Part shown: positions 35,501 to 46,600 of the stretch, piece after piece
Numbering within the stretch: position 1 is the first letter of the stretch
How the letters are laid out: the number at the start of each line of letters is the position of its first letter
Assembly (NCBI GenBank): GCA_019426215.1
Contig: CM033405.1
Coordinates: 9,897,001 to 9,961,000 of the forward strand
DNA length: 64,000 nt
Direction of reading: 5' to 3'
Source: Buddleja alternifolia
Lineage: Eukaryota > Streptophyta > Magnoliopsida > Lamiales > Scrophulariaceae
Position numbers and translations under genes: made by a program
Notes under the pieces: model-generated
What the model saw: the letters and a program-made list of their open reading frames with translations, nothing else
Told to the model about the DNA's origin: nothing
The model's database searches: none

Positions 35501-35806
35501 CAAGTGTTTTTTGTCACCGATCCCGTCGATAAGAGGTGGTCCATTGTTTTATCGGCAAACAAAAATACTTGTATTGAGGATGATGGCCTATATAATGAAG
35601 ATGATGGAGGAACTCCTATCTTAGGTGGTTCACAATCCACAAATAGTGACGGTGACTTGGATATCAGTGATGATGAATTGTATATGCGAGAAGATCACCA
35701 AGAGGGAATATGGATTAATCCATCTGTTCGTCGGCGTACTAAACAAAATGGTCGTACTGAGGGATCACAAAAGACTAGTAAACCAGCGACAAAAAGAAAA
35801 CGATGA
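32548..35806 (+). pseudogene. TNP2-type CACTA transposase, three frameshifts
   Basis: It begins MDRSWIVADRMSEQYVKG, the transposase-associated domain, with CPCLHCC at about residue 38. The catalytic Transposase_21 region covers 33100-34200, including DGMNPHG, the ICVKSTDQ region and LDIMHIEKNVFDS. The DUF4218-type part follows (HLPIHLVRETQLCGPAFMRS near 34640), then a DUF4216-type part (GCRWVDHKNGV near 35385) and a basic end, KRKR. Frame breaks lie at about 32680, 33600 and 34050, the last in a run of T. The segment 34010-35806 is open for 598 codons. The intact protein would bind the CACTA ends and cut and join DNA in the nucleus. Breaks could partly be sequencing errors in homopolymers. 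Confidence 0.92.
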
Positions 35807-36201
35807 AAGGTATTAGAACTTATTAGATAATTATATGAGTATTTGATAATTATATGAGTAACTTATTTGAACTCTTTTGTTAAGTATGCAATTTAAGTGT
35901 AAATTTTATTTGAACTTATTTGATAATTATTTGAACGCTTGTAATATTATATTAGTGAATGAGTTACACTAACTTCTGTATTTTTTTGCTTTTGTAGGTC
36001 GATACCGTATACCACCACAGTCACCCTCTTCTCCGCCACTACCACGACGACCACCACCAATGTAAGCTTATCAATATTTTGTTTTGTACTTTTGGATGTG
36101 ATTTATATGATCCAACTAGTTAATGATGTGATTAATGCATATATATTTGTTTGCGTTTGTTGTTGTTGAAATATTTGAGTTTTGGTGGTTGCAAGGTTGG
36201 G

Positions 36202-36268
36202 GGGAAGATTAAGTCGAGAACTTGGTAGAATTTTTTGCGTCGTTACTCTGCTGAATTTTTTCTAGAAT
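36202..36268 (+). promoter_or_regulatory. Conserved CACTA leader block before the second gene
   Basis: GATTAAGTCGAGAACTTGGT then TTTTTTGCGTCGTTACTCTG and a TTTCTAGAAT end, almost the same as 32402-32465 and 24837-24904. It lies 84 bp before the ATG at 36352. An upstream exon-like stretch (36000-36060) with a GT at its end suggests a spliced 5' leader. Confidence 0.5.
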
Positions 36269-36351
36269 TATGGGCATTTCTTAATTAGCACTATTTATAT
36301 ATTTGGTATATGAATCTAACTTCTGTATTTTTCACTTTTGAAATCTTGTAG

Positions 36352-39300
36352 ATGGATTCTGGAGGTGATGCAAACAAAAATGTTGAAAATGAGATACGTA
36401 GAGGTATTACAGCAATGAAGAAAGTAATAAATGCCAAAAGTAAAGGCATAAAGCTACAAGTTGGTTGGAACGAGTATGGTCAGCCAGTTGACCCAAATAA
36501 ATCAAATTTTGTTGGTTACATTGGCGTGATAGCTCGTGACAGGGTCCCTATTACTATTAATGATTGGCGACATGTCTCTGCAGCAATAAAATATGCCATT
36601 TGGAATGAAATAGCTGTAAGTTAGTTATTATATATATATTATGTTTTTAATTGGTAAATGTAGTTTTTTTTTTGTCTAAATTATAATTTTGTATATACTT
36701 TATTGTTTGTTTTTATAGTTGGCCTTTGATATTGACGAAAGTAGACAGAAATTCGTCTTAGCCGAGGCTGGGAAGCTAGCTCGAAACTATAGGAGCTACT
36801 TGAGCAGAATCTGGGTAGAGGATGATGATGGGAACATTAATTCAAGCCCACCCGAAAAATATCGTATTTCTCAAGAAGACTGGACAGAATTTGTAAAAGT
36901 ACGCCAAAGTGATTATTTTAAGGTAATTATTTTAATTTATGGTTTCATTTTAATTTATTTGAAACTATATACATTGACTAATGCCTTGATTATATAATGA
37001 ACAGCAACTACGTAAGGACAATTCTGAAAGAGCAAAGGACCCTGAATATCCTTACAGGGCATCACGTCTTGGATATGCTCAACTGGAGCATACTGAGGTA
37101 CGTAGTTCGTTACAAGTTTTAATTCTAATCAAATTTCCTTACAAATTTTCTAATCAAATTTCCTTAATTACAAATTTCCTAATCAAATTTATTTCCTTGC
37201 AAATTTTCTTATATAGAAGCAAAAAAGAAAGGATGCTGGGTCAGATGTCACAGAGGTGACACGAGCACTAGTGTGGAGGGTTGCACATTCTAACAGCCAG
37301 AACAACATTGATAATGCCAATGTTAAAAGAGTAGTGGAATCAATTGTGAGTTATTTGCAATTTTAGTTATATAGTATGTTGTATGTTTTTTTAAAAATAA
37401 TTTTAAAATAACAAATTTCCCTAAATTTTTGTATTTTTTAAATGTATTATTACAGGAAAGCTTATCACAGGAGGGTAGCCACAGTGGACCCGAGAGGACC
37501 CACAATGATACACTGGCTTTAGCTCTTAAAAAGAAGGAGCATCCGGGTCGAGTTAGGGGTGTAGGCTTTGGGGTATCACAAAAAGATTACTTTTCGGATT
37601 CAAAGCCTTCAAAAAATGCGGTGATTGATAGCTTGCAAGGCACGGTTCAAATGCTCACTCAATCACTATTAGAATTGCGACGCGAGTTTGAGGAGCATAG
37701 GGCGTCTACGTCGCAGCAGCCACATACAGAAGAGGCGGTTTCTTTGAAAGATAGTTGCCCAGAAGTGAAAAACCTACCTCAGGTAATTAATGATATGAAT
37801 TTGTTTAGTGATAACGTAACTTTCAATCCTATATTTCTGTATAATATACAAAATTTTCTAATATAATGGTATATATATATATATATATAGGATGTCTTGC
37901 AGTGTCAATTAGCACTTACTACACCGTCTTATCGTTTGGTGGCTAGAGGAAAAATGTACAATCGACCAGAGGATAGAACATTGCATACATGTCCATTAGC
38001 CTCCCACCTCGTGAAAGTGACGATTGACATTGCAATTGAAGATGTTGCACCCCTACCAGTCCCTCTCGATGATGAAGGAGTGTTCACAGTATCCGAGGCT
38101 GTGGGATACATGGTTGCTTGGCCTAAGAGTCTTGTCATTGTCAGTGATGCATCGGTACGTAATTATTAATAGCTAGTCATTAATAAATTATAACAATTGT
38201 TTAATGTTAATAAATATACTTTCATTGATAACGCCCACGTTTTGAATTCTTTTGCTTCTAGTCTCGCGGAAAATCCAAATCATCAGTAGGAAAAAGTAAA
38301 TCAGTGACGACGAAGCACTCACATGTCAAAAATACACCTCTAGTGGCCAACCGTCCTTCTCTAGTGGCCAACCCTCCTGCTCCAGTACGCCCTCATTCAC
38401 TTGCAGTTCTTGATAGGTTCTTTCAGATGATGGCTGCTGAAAATACTATCCGGATAGACATGCCCGTGGAAATCTTCAATATCCCCTTTCTAGAATATAT
38501 TGGGCGGGAGGAGATCGGTCACTTTCTGCATAAACAACAGATAGGAGTCTCTATCATTTCTGCTTACATCAAGTAAGTTTTTAAATATTAATTAATAAAA
38601 AGTAAGCTTTTAATTAAATTATTTTACTGAAGTAATTTGAACTATGTTTATTTTTGTGACACAAATTTATTTTATGCTTAATTGTAGGTGTTTGTGGGTT
38701 AATCACGTGGTCCCCGAACAAAAACAAAATAAATTCGGGTTCCTTAGCCCACATTCTATATCTGCAGGAGCAGGAATTACTCCCCAGCGTGTTGACCAAT
38801 CGCAATATATAGCAAATACTATGATAGCTAGTGCACAGTGGGAGGGGAAGTTGTTTATTGCACCTTACAACTCCGGGTGAGCTACTAAAGAGACATTGTT
38901 CACATGTCAAAAATTTGTTACGTAGGGATAACTAATTTTAAATCTATCTTTTGAATATGCTGATTAGGGGGCATTGGTTGTTGCTCGTGATTGATCCAAT
39001 TCAAGAGATCGTTTATTATTTGGATTCTGTGTACGACGGTGATCTAAATAACCGACGTGATATGAAAGATATGATCAATCAGTAAGTTTTATCATTCAAT
39101 TAAATGTCCATTATATTTAATATTAAGTTTAAAGTATATATATTATAACTAGATTTCATATATATATATTTGCTTGATATTGACATATTTCCTTGTTTTT
39201 TGATGTTTTCAACAGCGCTGTGTTGATGTTTCGAGCAAATAACAACAACCAAAAGATCAAATCAAAAAACAAGGCCTGTAAATGGAGTTGTATAAAGGTT

Positions 39301-39692
39301 AGGGTAATTATATTATTTTAATTATAGTTTCAAGAAATTATTCGTATAAAAGTTATTTGTTCTAATACAATTTTGATTTGAATTTAATTTGTAGTGCCCC
39401 ATTCAATTAAATGAGATAGATTGTGGCTTCTTCGTCATGAAATTCATGAACGATATTATTAGACACGGAGAATCTATAATCCCACCGACGGTATGCATAA
39501 TCCTAATTAATATTAATCAAATTCTAATGTCCCTTTTAAGTTATTAAACATTTTTGTTGGATTTTAATATTTGTCTTGCAGTACTTTGCTGATTGTCAGT
39601 ACGCCACTTACACTATAGAGCAACTTGATGAAGCACGTTCTGAATTGGCACAATACATTTTTAAATGCGCTTTTGATATGCCGGCGGTGTAA
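36352..39692 (+). CDS. CACTA second protein with Ulp1-like protease domain, 727 aa
   Basis: Twelve exons in frame: 36352-36615, 36719-36922, 37005-37097, 37217-37345, 37456-37782, 37891-38154, 38262-38572, 38688-38876, 38968-39081, 39216-39297, 39395-39490, 39582-39692; every intron is GT-AG and no stop occurs. The N-terminal half (GWNEYGQPVDPNKSNFVGYI near residue 45, HPGRVRGVGFGVSQKDYF near 260) is of the plant En/Spm second-protein type. The C-terminal half has the C48 protease residues His596 (GHWLLLVID), Asp613 (YYLDS), Gln663 and Cys669 (EIDCGFFVM), spaced 17 and 6 as I recall for Ulp1. It lies 545 bp after TNP2 on the same strand. It is intact whereas its neighbour is frameshifted. Its substrate and role in transposition are unknown. 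Confidence 0.87.
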
Positions 39693-39939
39693 GTTGTAAA
39701 TTATTGTAAATTTTTATTTGATTTAAAAGTGGTGATTAGTTTATATTGGTTTATTGTAAATTAAACTCGTTATCATTTGTAATTATTGGAGATTATTATT
39801 TCGTGAATGAAATTAATTTAGGATTTTAATTTGTTGTTTCTGTTGAGCAATTGGTTTGTTTTATGTGATTTGAATTTTGAGCTTTTGGGAAGGATAGAGC
39901 TAGCTGAAATTATAATAAAAAAAAGAAAAAAAAAACTCA

Positions 39940-40376
39940 ACTGTTACAGCGGTTCAATAACGAACCGCTGTAACAGAATTTAAAAAAAATTTAAATTAAA
40001 AAAAATGGTGACCTATTACAGCGGTTCGTTTACGAACCGCTGTAACAGGTCAATTATTACAGCGGTTCGGAAAGGAACCGCTGTAATAGGTTGGTTTTTT
40101 ACAGCGGTTCATAAAGGAACCGCTGTAAAAAACATAACTATTACAGCGGTTCCTTTCCGAACCGCTGTAATAGTTGAATTTTTTTAATTATATTATTTAT
40201 TTTTTTGGTTTGTTACAGCGGGTTGTTATTGAACCGCTGTAATAGGTCGTATTTTACAGCGGTTAAAAACCGCTGTAATAGGGAACTTACCAATTACAGC
40301 GATACGTATTACAACGGTTAAAACCGCTGTAATAGTGGAAAAAAAACCGCTGTAACAGGCCTTTTTTGTAGTAGTG
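39940..40376. repeat. 3' subterminal hairpin array and terminus of CACTA 2
   Basis: Inverted pairs such as TTACAGCGGTTC...GAACCGCTGTAA repeated about every 45-60 bp to the right end at 40376. Confidence 0.88.
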
Positions 40377-40379
40377 AAT

Positions 40380-41190
40380 GGACCACCAAATGAAGTTTGA
40401 AGAAGAGGAAACTCGAGATAATGTGTTAAATAATTACATAAAAAAAAAGTGTAATATATAAAAGTAAAATACATAACATCAAGGGTAAAAATATCTTTAA
40501 GATTTTGTCTAAAATTTTCACGAAAATCGAGAAATATACCTATAAATGAAATTGAGATTTAAAAACTCTGATATTAAATGCAAAATTCCTTGTTACGAGT
40601 ATTTCCTCCTTCTATATTAAATTTAAAAGTATATAGAATTGTGATTAAAATGATATAATGAGAATTGTGATAAGAATCCAAATTTTCCCTCTGTTGTAGA
40701 TGACTGATATTTAAAAGAAAAATTTGGAAAAAGTGGGAAGCAGAAAATAGCACGTTACGACTTGTGAGTACGAATCATGTATAAATTTTTTTTTTTTAAA
40801 TCAACCCCTGAGTCAGTAAGCTGCAATCACAAATAGGCCTCGGACGACTCAAATTTTATATTTAAATTACACCTACACTCCCTCATGTGTGTGTGTCCGG
40901 CTCATAGATGGCTAATGCGATGACTTTTCGGTACGGGAACTTCCCGTTTACCCTCAAGTGCTTCCACTGAATTATGGAGACAAAGATGTCTTTGGGGCTA
41001 ATTGTAATATTTTACTTTAACTTTTGTAAACAAATTAGAAGTATTTTGAAAATTAGAAATTTAAAAATAAAGAATCAAAATTATTAATATTAAATACTTT
41101 TATAAAATTAATAAAAAAATAAAATAGAACAAAAAAATATCACCATCTTCGGATGAACTTTAGATCCATGACTGAATATCATTATTGTAA
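40380..41190. other. AT-rich spacer, nothing recognised
   Basis: No frame, RNA gene or repeat with clear borders is visible. Confidence 0.5.
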
Positions 41191-41289
41191 AAAGTATGAA
41201 AAATCTGGACCTTTTGATATTGATGATATTTATGGTTCAAATTAGTAAGAGATGTGTATGTATAAAATTATCTATTTGTATTTGTTTAA

Positions 41290-41770
41290 ATTTTCAATTT
41301 GTATTAAGTGTATATGGGCAAAAACAGCTAATGCACACTACTTTGCAGTGGCTACAGGGGCCTAATTGCCCAGAACAGTTTGGGAGATGGAAACAGTGGT
41401 TGACGTATGCTTTCAAGGGTTGGAAACTTAAGCAAAATGTTATATGTGCTGGTTTAGCTGGGGCAATATATAAAGTGTGGGAGGAACAGAACAAGCGAAT
41501 ATTTACACAGTCAGAAAGAGAGTGCAATATTGTGTTTGGTATTTTGAAGCATGATTTGGGGATACGTATATCAGGTTGTACAGGGGGCAGAGTGAATCGT
41601 AGAGACAAAAAAATACTTAGAGCAGATTTTATGATCTTATAGTCTGTTTGTTTATGGTGTTTTGTATATGATAGAGATTTGTACATTGCACTAGAGGAAA
41701 CATGGTAGTGTGAGTTTAGGTTGTAAATATTTTGCATGTTGGTAACGAAGTATTTCGTTTACACCGTTTT
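41290..41770 (+). pseudogene. 3' end of a LINE ORF2
   Basis: The open stretch contains QWLQGPNCPEQFGRWKQWL, then GLAGAIYKVWEEQNKRIF, the pattern that closes plant LINE reverse transcriptase proteins after the zf-RVT domain. A stop follows at 41639 and then a short 3' region with TTCGTTTACACCG and a T run. The rest of the LINE is absent; plant LINEs are commonly 5'-truncated. Confidence 0.65.
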
Positions 41771-41828
41771 TTTTTTCAATTTTCTTTTAAAAAGTTTGTG
41801 GCAACTTTTCAGTGGGAGAAACTTCATT

Positions 41829-41978
41829 GGGTGATTCTATGGTAGATCCGTTGGAATGGAGCCGATGCCCATTACATCACACATTTGTGTTGGGATAATA
41901 AAATTCACATATCCCAACACAAATGTATGGTGTAATGGGCACTAGCTCCATTACACCCGGTCCAACATAGATTTTTCC
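41829..41978. mobile_element. Mutator-type MITE, 150 bp foldback
   Basis: Nearly the whole element is an inverted repeat. The left arm starts GGGTGATTCTATGG and the inverted right arm GGAAAAATCTATG; the arms meet around TGTGTTGGGATA. A perfect 9-bp duplication AACTTCATT flanks it (41820-41828 and 41979-41987). The 9-bp duplication indicates mobilisation by a Mutator-like transposase. Confidence 0.9.
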
Positions 41979-41987
41979 AACTTCATT

Positions 41988-42561
41988 GAAGTCCTGTTTG
42001 GGAAAACTGAAAAAAGTGATTCTGGGCTTTTTGCTGTTTGATTTAACTGATTATGCTTCGGCTTCTCTGAAATAAAGTTAAAAGTAAAAACATGTATATA
42101 ACAATATTTTCTTTTTTTGTGTTGAAAAAAAGTTTGAGTAGACTCAGCTCCGGTCACCTACCAGGGTCAGGGTATGCCTAGTAGATCATAAGTCGCTTAC
42201 AGATTACAAAAATACTTACAAATTGCCCATTAACACATCCCTCACATTGGCATAGAGAATCGAACACACACCCTTCTGAGATAAAGTAGTCCGTCCTTAC
42301 CAACTGAGTCAACATGTGTGTGTTGGTATATATGACAAATTATACCAACTTCTTCTATATCTTGTGCATTTTAGCAAGTTTCATGGACAAACCCAACTTA
42401 TGAAACTAGCCCAACTCTAACTTTTCAACTATTTTTACAACTTTTATTAAAATTCTACATTCTTTTAAAAGTACAAATTTTTGCAACCAGATTTTTTTAT
42501 TTGGTACCATCTCAACACATACGTGGAGATAAGTAGGTGGAAATTGGACTTGTAAAGATCA
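41988..42561. other. Spacer between two MITEs
   Basis: AT-rich, no gene seen. A stretch near 42130-42310 (CCTACCAGGGTCAGG, ATCGAACACACACCC, CAACTGAGTC) resembles a common dispersed plant repeat, but I cannot place its borders. Confidence 0.35.
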
Positions 42562-42570
42562 GTGGGAGTT

Positions 42571-42720
42571 GGGTCATTCTATACCACATCGGTATCAATG
42601 ATCCCAATGTGTCATATACCATTGGATCCCCCAATAGAGGAGGTATTTACTAAAATACCCCCAATTCAATAGTGTATGCCACACCGGGACCATTGGTACT
42701 GGTGTGACATAGACTTTTCC
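42571..42720. mobile_element. Mutator-type MITE, 150 bp, just upstream of FVE
   Basis: The left arm starts GGGTCATTCTATACC and the inverted right arm GGAAAAGTCTATGTC. A perfect 9-bp duplication GTGGGAGTT flanks it (42562-42570 and 42721-42729). It has the same length and terminal words as 41829-41978, so both belong to one family, though their interiors differ. It ends 177 bp before the FVE start codon, so it lies in the promoter or 5' UTR. Confidence 0.9.
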
Positions 42721-42897
42721 GTGGGAGTTTATATGTAATTCCCTATTTTTGTGCTGCCAAACAAAACTTTGCTTCCGTCACTCTCAGTCCCACAATTCAG
42801 TTGCTACTTTAAATTCCCACCAGCTCAGACTCACACATACAAAACTCAAAAGAGGGGGAAAATTGAAATTAGGAAAAAGAGAGAGAAAAAGGAAGAA

Positions 42898-43644
42898 ATG
42901 GAGTCGACACCGCCAACGAGCGAACCGAGGAAGCGTGGTAGGCCGAAGGGATCGACTAAGGCTAAAGCTGACAAGGATAAAGAGCCAAGCGGCGGCGGAG
43001 CGCCGTCGAAAATGAGAGGTTCCGGCGGCGGCGACAGGAGGAACACTGCCGGTGACGAGAGTTACGCCCATTGGAAGCAGCTCGTTCCGGTGCTTTATGA
43101 CTGGCTCGCCTCTCACAACCTTACTTGGCCTTCTCTCTCTTGCCGGTATATATAGAACAATTACCTTTTGCTTCTTGTTTTTCTGGTTAGGGTTTTGGTA
43201 GGTTTTTTGTTTCAACTCCGCTGGACTGTGTTTTAGGTCGTAGAACTGTGTTTATGTGTGTTGTTTGAAATCCTAGACACTGGCTTAAGCGAAGACAACT
43301 CCGTGGAAATTTTTGTATATTTAGTTTGTTGCTTGGGGTTTTATGGAGGGTTAAGGTTAAGGTGTTTCAAATGGTTTGGCATTGAGTTTTGTTGTACTAA
43401 ACCATAGTTGTCAATGTCGCGCAAGGCGCATATGGCGCGCCCTCTGCGCCATGGTTTATGGCATGGCCCAGAGGTTCAGTATAGCGCTCGCCATATGCGC
43501 CATGGTGCGCCTTGACCATTGTGAAATGTCTCTCTGAAATCGAATTTTGGTCAAAGTTAGGGTTTCTGGTCAATTTAATACGGTCAACCTAGTCAAACTT
43601 AGTAAAGTTGGGGATAATTTCCAACAGTAAATACAACCCAACCT

Positions 43645-43683
<39 letters not shown>

Positions 43684-46600
43684 TATGTAATAGACTATAT
43701 GTTGTTGAAATTTTTAGGGGTATATAAATATATATTTTTGTTTTTGTATAACTATGATAATTATTTCTATATAACTGTATATTTGTGTATATTAATTTAT
43801 TTTTGTAATTATGTGCCGAGCTTCAATAAGGCGCGCGCCGCGCCATGGGACCCTATGCGTCGCACTGCGCCATTTGCCATTAACAACTATGGATTGAACT
43901 ATGAGAGAGGATTTTTGGGAGGGTTGGTTTTGTTAATGCATAGTTCTTTTTCGCAACTTATAGTTCTTTGTGTTCACTTGCGTCTCTTGATTGCCCTGTA
44001 GTTATTGACTAGTCTGTTGCCTCCAAATGTTTTTGTGTATGTTAAGTATTAGCTTTATCTGGAACTCAACAGATTAAAATTGAATAGTCAAAGTGTTGTT
44101 CGACATTGAAATCATAAAAACACGTCTGGCTTGATGTAATATTCAAGATATTCATAGTGTTCTTTGTATTTAGATAGTAAATGTCTGATTAATGCATTCA
44201 CTGATTGGTTTATAGATTTTTATTTACTATGGTGGTTTTTCATGGTTACAGTTGGGGTCCAGTTCTTGAGAAAGGAACTTACAAGAACAAACAGCGCCTT
44301 TACCTATCTGAGCAGGTAAACTATCTCATGTTGTCAGCATGAGTTAAAGTTCGTGTAGTGTTTAGTAGTAACACATTTCGTCCCTTTGGACTTATCTTTT
44401 GAAACAAATAATGGATATTGTCCTTTTCATTTTCAATATCTAGCATGATGCTAATTTGATTGTCTAAGTTAACATTTTAGTTTATCCTACGATAATTATA
44501 TGTATGTGTACACACACATGTACCCAACCACATGTGCACTCAAATTCATATATCCTGTTTAGAATTAAATTTCATATAATCTGTTTAGGCTTGCTTGTGC
44601 AGTGATTCCACTCCCACATGCCATTCTGAGATTGAAATCTGACTGTCCTTCCTCTCTGTTTTGATATAATCGAGGACAAGGCCCATTATTTCCATCTATT
44701 GCTCTCAGCATCTGAGTTGACAATTCTGACCATGTTTCTCCTATTTGGAGTAATTCTATTGCAGAACAGACGAGCTGAAAAATTATCTTCTTTTGTCTAT
44801 TATTAAAACATACCTATAGTCCTTACCTCTCCCACTTCTGCCTCATGATTTACATTCTCAATGGTTAATGCTGTTTTCAGTGAGCATATAGTTCTTTCTC
44901 TTAATTAATGTGAAAGTATAATGCATGTTCTCTTTCATTCTTTAGAGTGATGTGATACTACAGTTTCGAAAGTTGTAGGCATTAAAAGCTAAATAAATTC
45001 ATGTTTCTTGTATTTCGCATTTGTCCCTAGATGCTGCCTCATTATCCTTGCATCCACTTGCAGTTGTTTTCTTATACGTTACTTTGGTGGTTTCCTTAAG
45101 AGTGTCATTTGTTTTATTTATTTTCTAAAGATTGTATAGACTTTTTCTAGTGTTATTTCCGGTATCTTTACAAAGCTGTATAAATAGAATTGCCGTTCAT
45201 CTCAACTTTCTCTAATTCTCCTTTTACGTTTTATTTTGAAACTATTGAGCTAATCCCTAGCTTCTGTATTGTCAAACAGACTGACCATACACAGCCAAAC
45301 ACTTTGATTATAGCGAATTGCGAGGTTGTCAAGCCGCGAGTTGCTGCAGAAAATCATATTGCTAATGTATATTTTCTTATACGAGTTTTGAATTTGTAAG
45401 TTTGCAATTTCCATCAACTAATTTTACGTTGATCTGATTACACTTGATTCTGTTTTATTAGTTCAATGAAGATGCAAGGTCACCCTTTGTCAAGAAGTAC
45501 AAAACCATATTACATCCTGGAGAGGTCCGAACTACATTCTTGAAAATACTGACTTGATTTAACAATTTATTTTTCCTTTAGTACTAATATGTGTAAGCTA
45601 TATTTATCAGAGTTTGTTGATGTCTTGGAGAACTCATTTCTTTTCTGTTAATAATAGTTCTACTTCCTGTTGATGATTTATTTTTGAGGAATTTAGGTGG
45701 CTAAAATCGCGAGACTTCCTCATAATGATGTGATGTTTAAGTTCATAGTTCAACTTCATTCCATGATAGTGGTATCACCTAGAGAACGAGACACATGACA
45801 CCACTTCTTTACAGTTAAATACCAACTTAGGTACATGGAGTTTGTATTTAAGTTTTTCCCCTTTTCTAGGTGTGTGTGCACGGAAAGACAACATGTTGTT
45901 CTTCTGATATTAAGTTGCATTTTAGAATATGAGAGCTTCTTGAAATAGAATGGTGAAAAACCGTGGATCTAAAATGATGTGCTAGTCATTGAATTATATT
46001 ATGTGAATGAGAGTTGTGTCTACAAAATCCTAGCGTTCTTTTATGACAAATGCTACGTGCAATTGCAAAAGCAGCACGCAACAAGATTATTTACACCCAT
46101 CTCTACCCAAAACCCCAGTAATTTACTTAACAAATTCAACATAGAAATTGGCTAACTTTGCCTCACTGTGGTGCAAGTATGACTTATATAGCTAATTTAT
46201 CAAATGCACTGTGCAAATACTAGGTAGCTACAATCTGGAGTTACTTATATATATATATATCAGATATTAAAGTTTTGCTTTGTTGCTGGGAATATATTTT
46301 GGATAAGTATTTCTCATGATTCCTTTGGTGGCTGTGAAACTTAAGAATAAGATGAAATAAAAAAATCTCTGGAAACGCAACCAAACAGAGAGGTGGGATC
46401 ATACATCTGATCTCTCGCTTCACTGTCTTTTTATAGGATGAGTTTTGTGGTAAGTTGATCCCTTGAGGAAAGTAGTACCAGGACCTCTCCTTGTAATCAG
46501 ACACAAGTTTAAGGAAAAAAAGAACCCATTCGTATTCTGTCTTCAAGTATCATCTATTGAGAAGGTTTTCACCTTTTAGGAAACTTGGCATGGTAATAGA

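Larger units (their letters stand above)
30750..40376 (+). mobile_element. CACTA (En/Spm) transposon 2, 9.6 kb, two genes
   Basis: The left end is CACTAGTACAGAAATGACC and the inverted right end reads CACTACTACAAAAAAGGCC; both continue into TGTTACAGCG. A perfect 3-bp duplication AAT flanks it (30747-30749 and 40377-40379). It has hairpin arrays in both subterminal zones, a CT-rich leader block, a TNP2-type transposase gene with three frameshifts, and an intact second gene with a Ulp1-like domain. It is the full-length relative of CACTA 1. The frameshifts suggest it no longer makes its own transposase. Confidence 0.95.

Noticed and set aside
32544..35503. Minus-strand frames inside the TNP2 region
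   Set aside because: They are antisense shadows of the transposase codons and lack any domain pattern.
42751..42897. Upstream in-frame ATG that would lengthen FVE by 49 residues
   Set aside because: The extra residues do not match the family, and the ATG at 42898 has a good context with the usual MES start.
42749..43015. Alternative Arg/Lys-rich frame over FVE exon 1 and an antisense frame of 143 codons
   Set aside because: The FVE frame is confirmed by family match through 15 exons; these are shadows of its GC-rich first exon.
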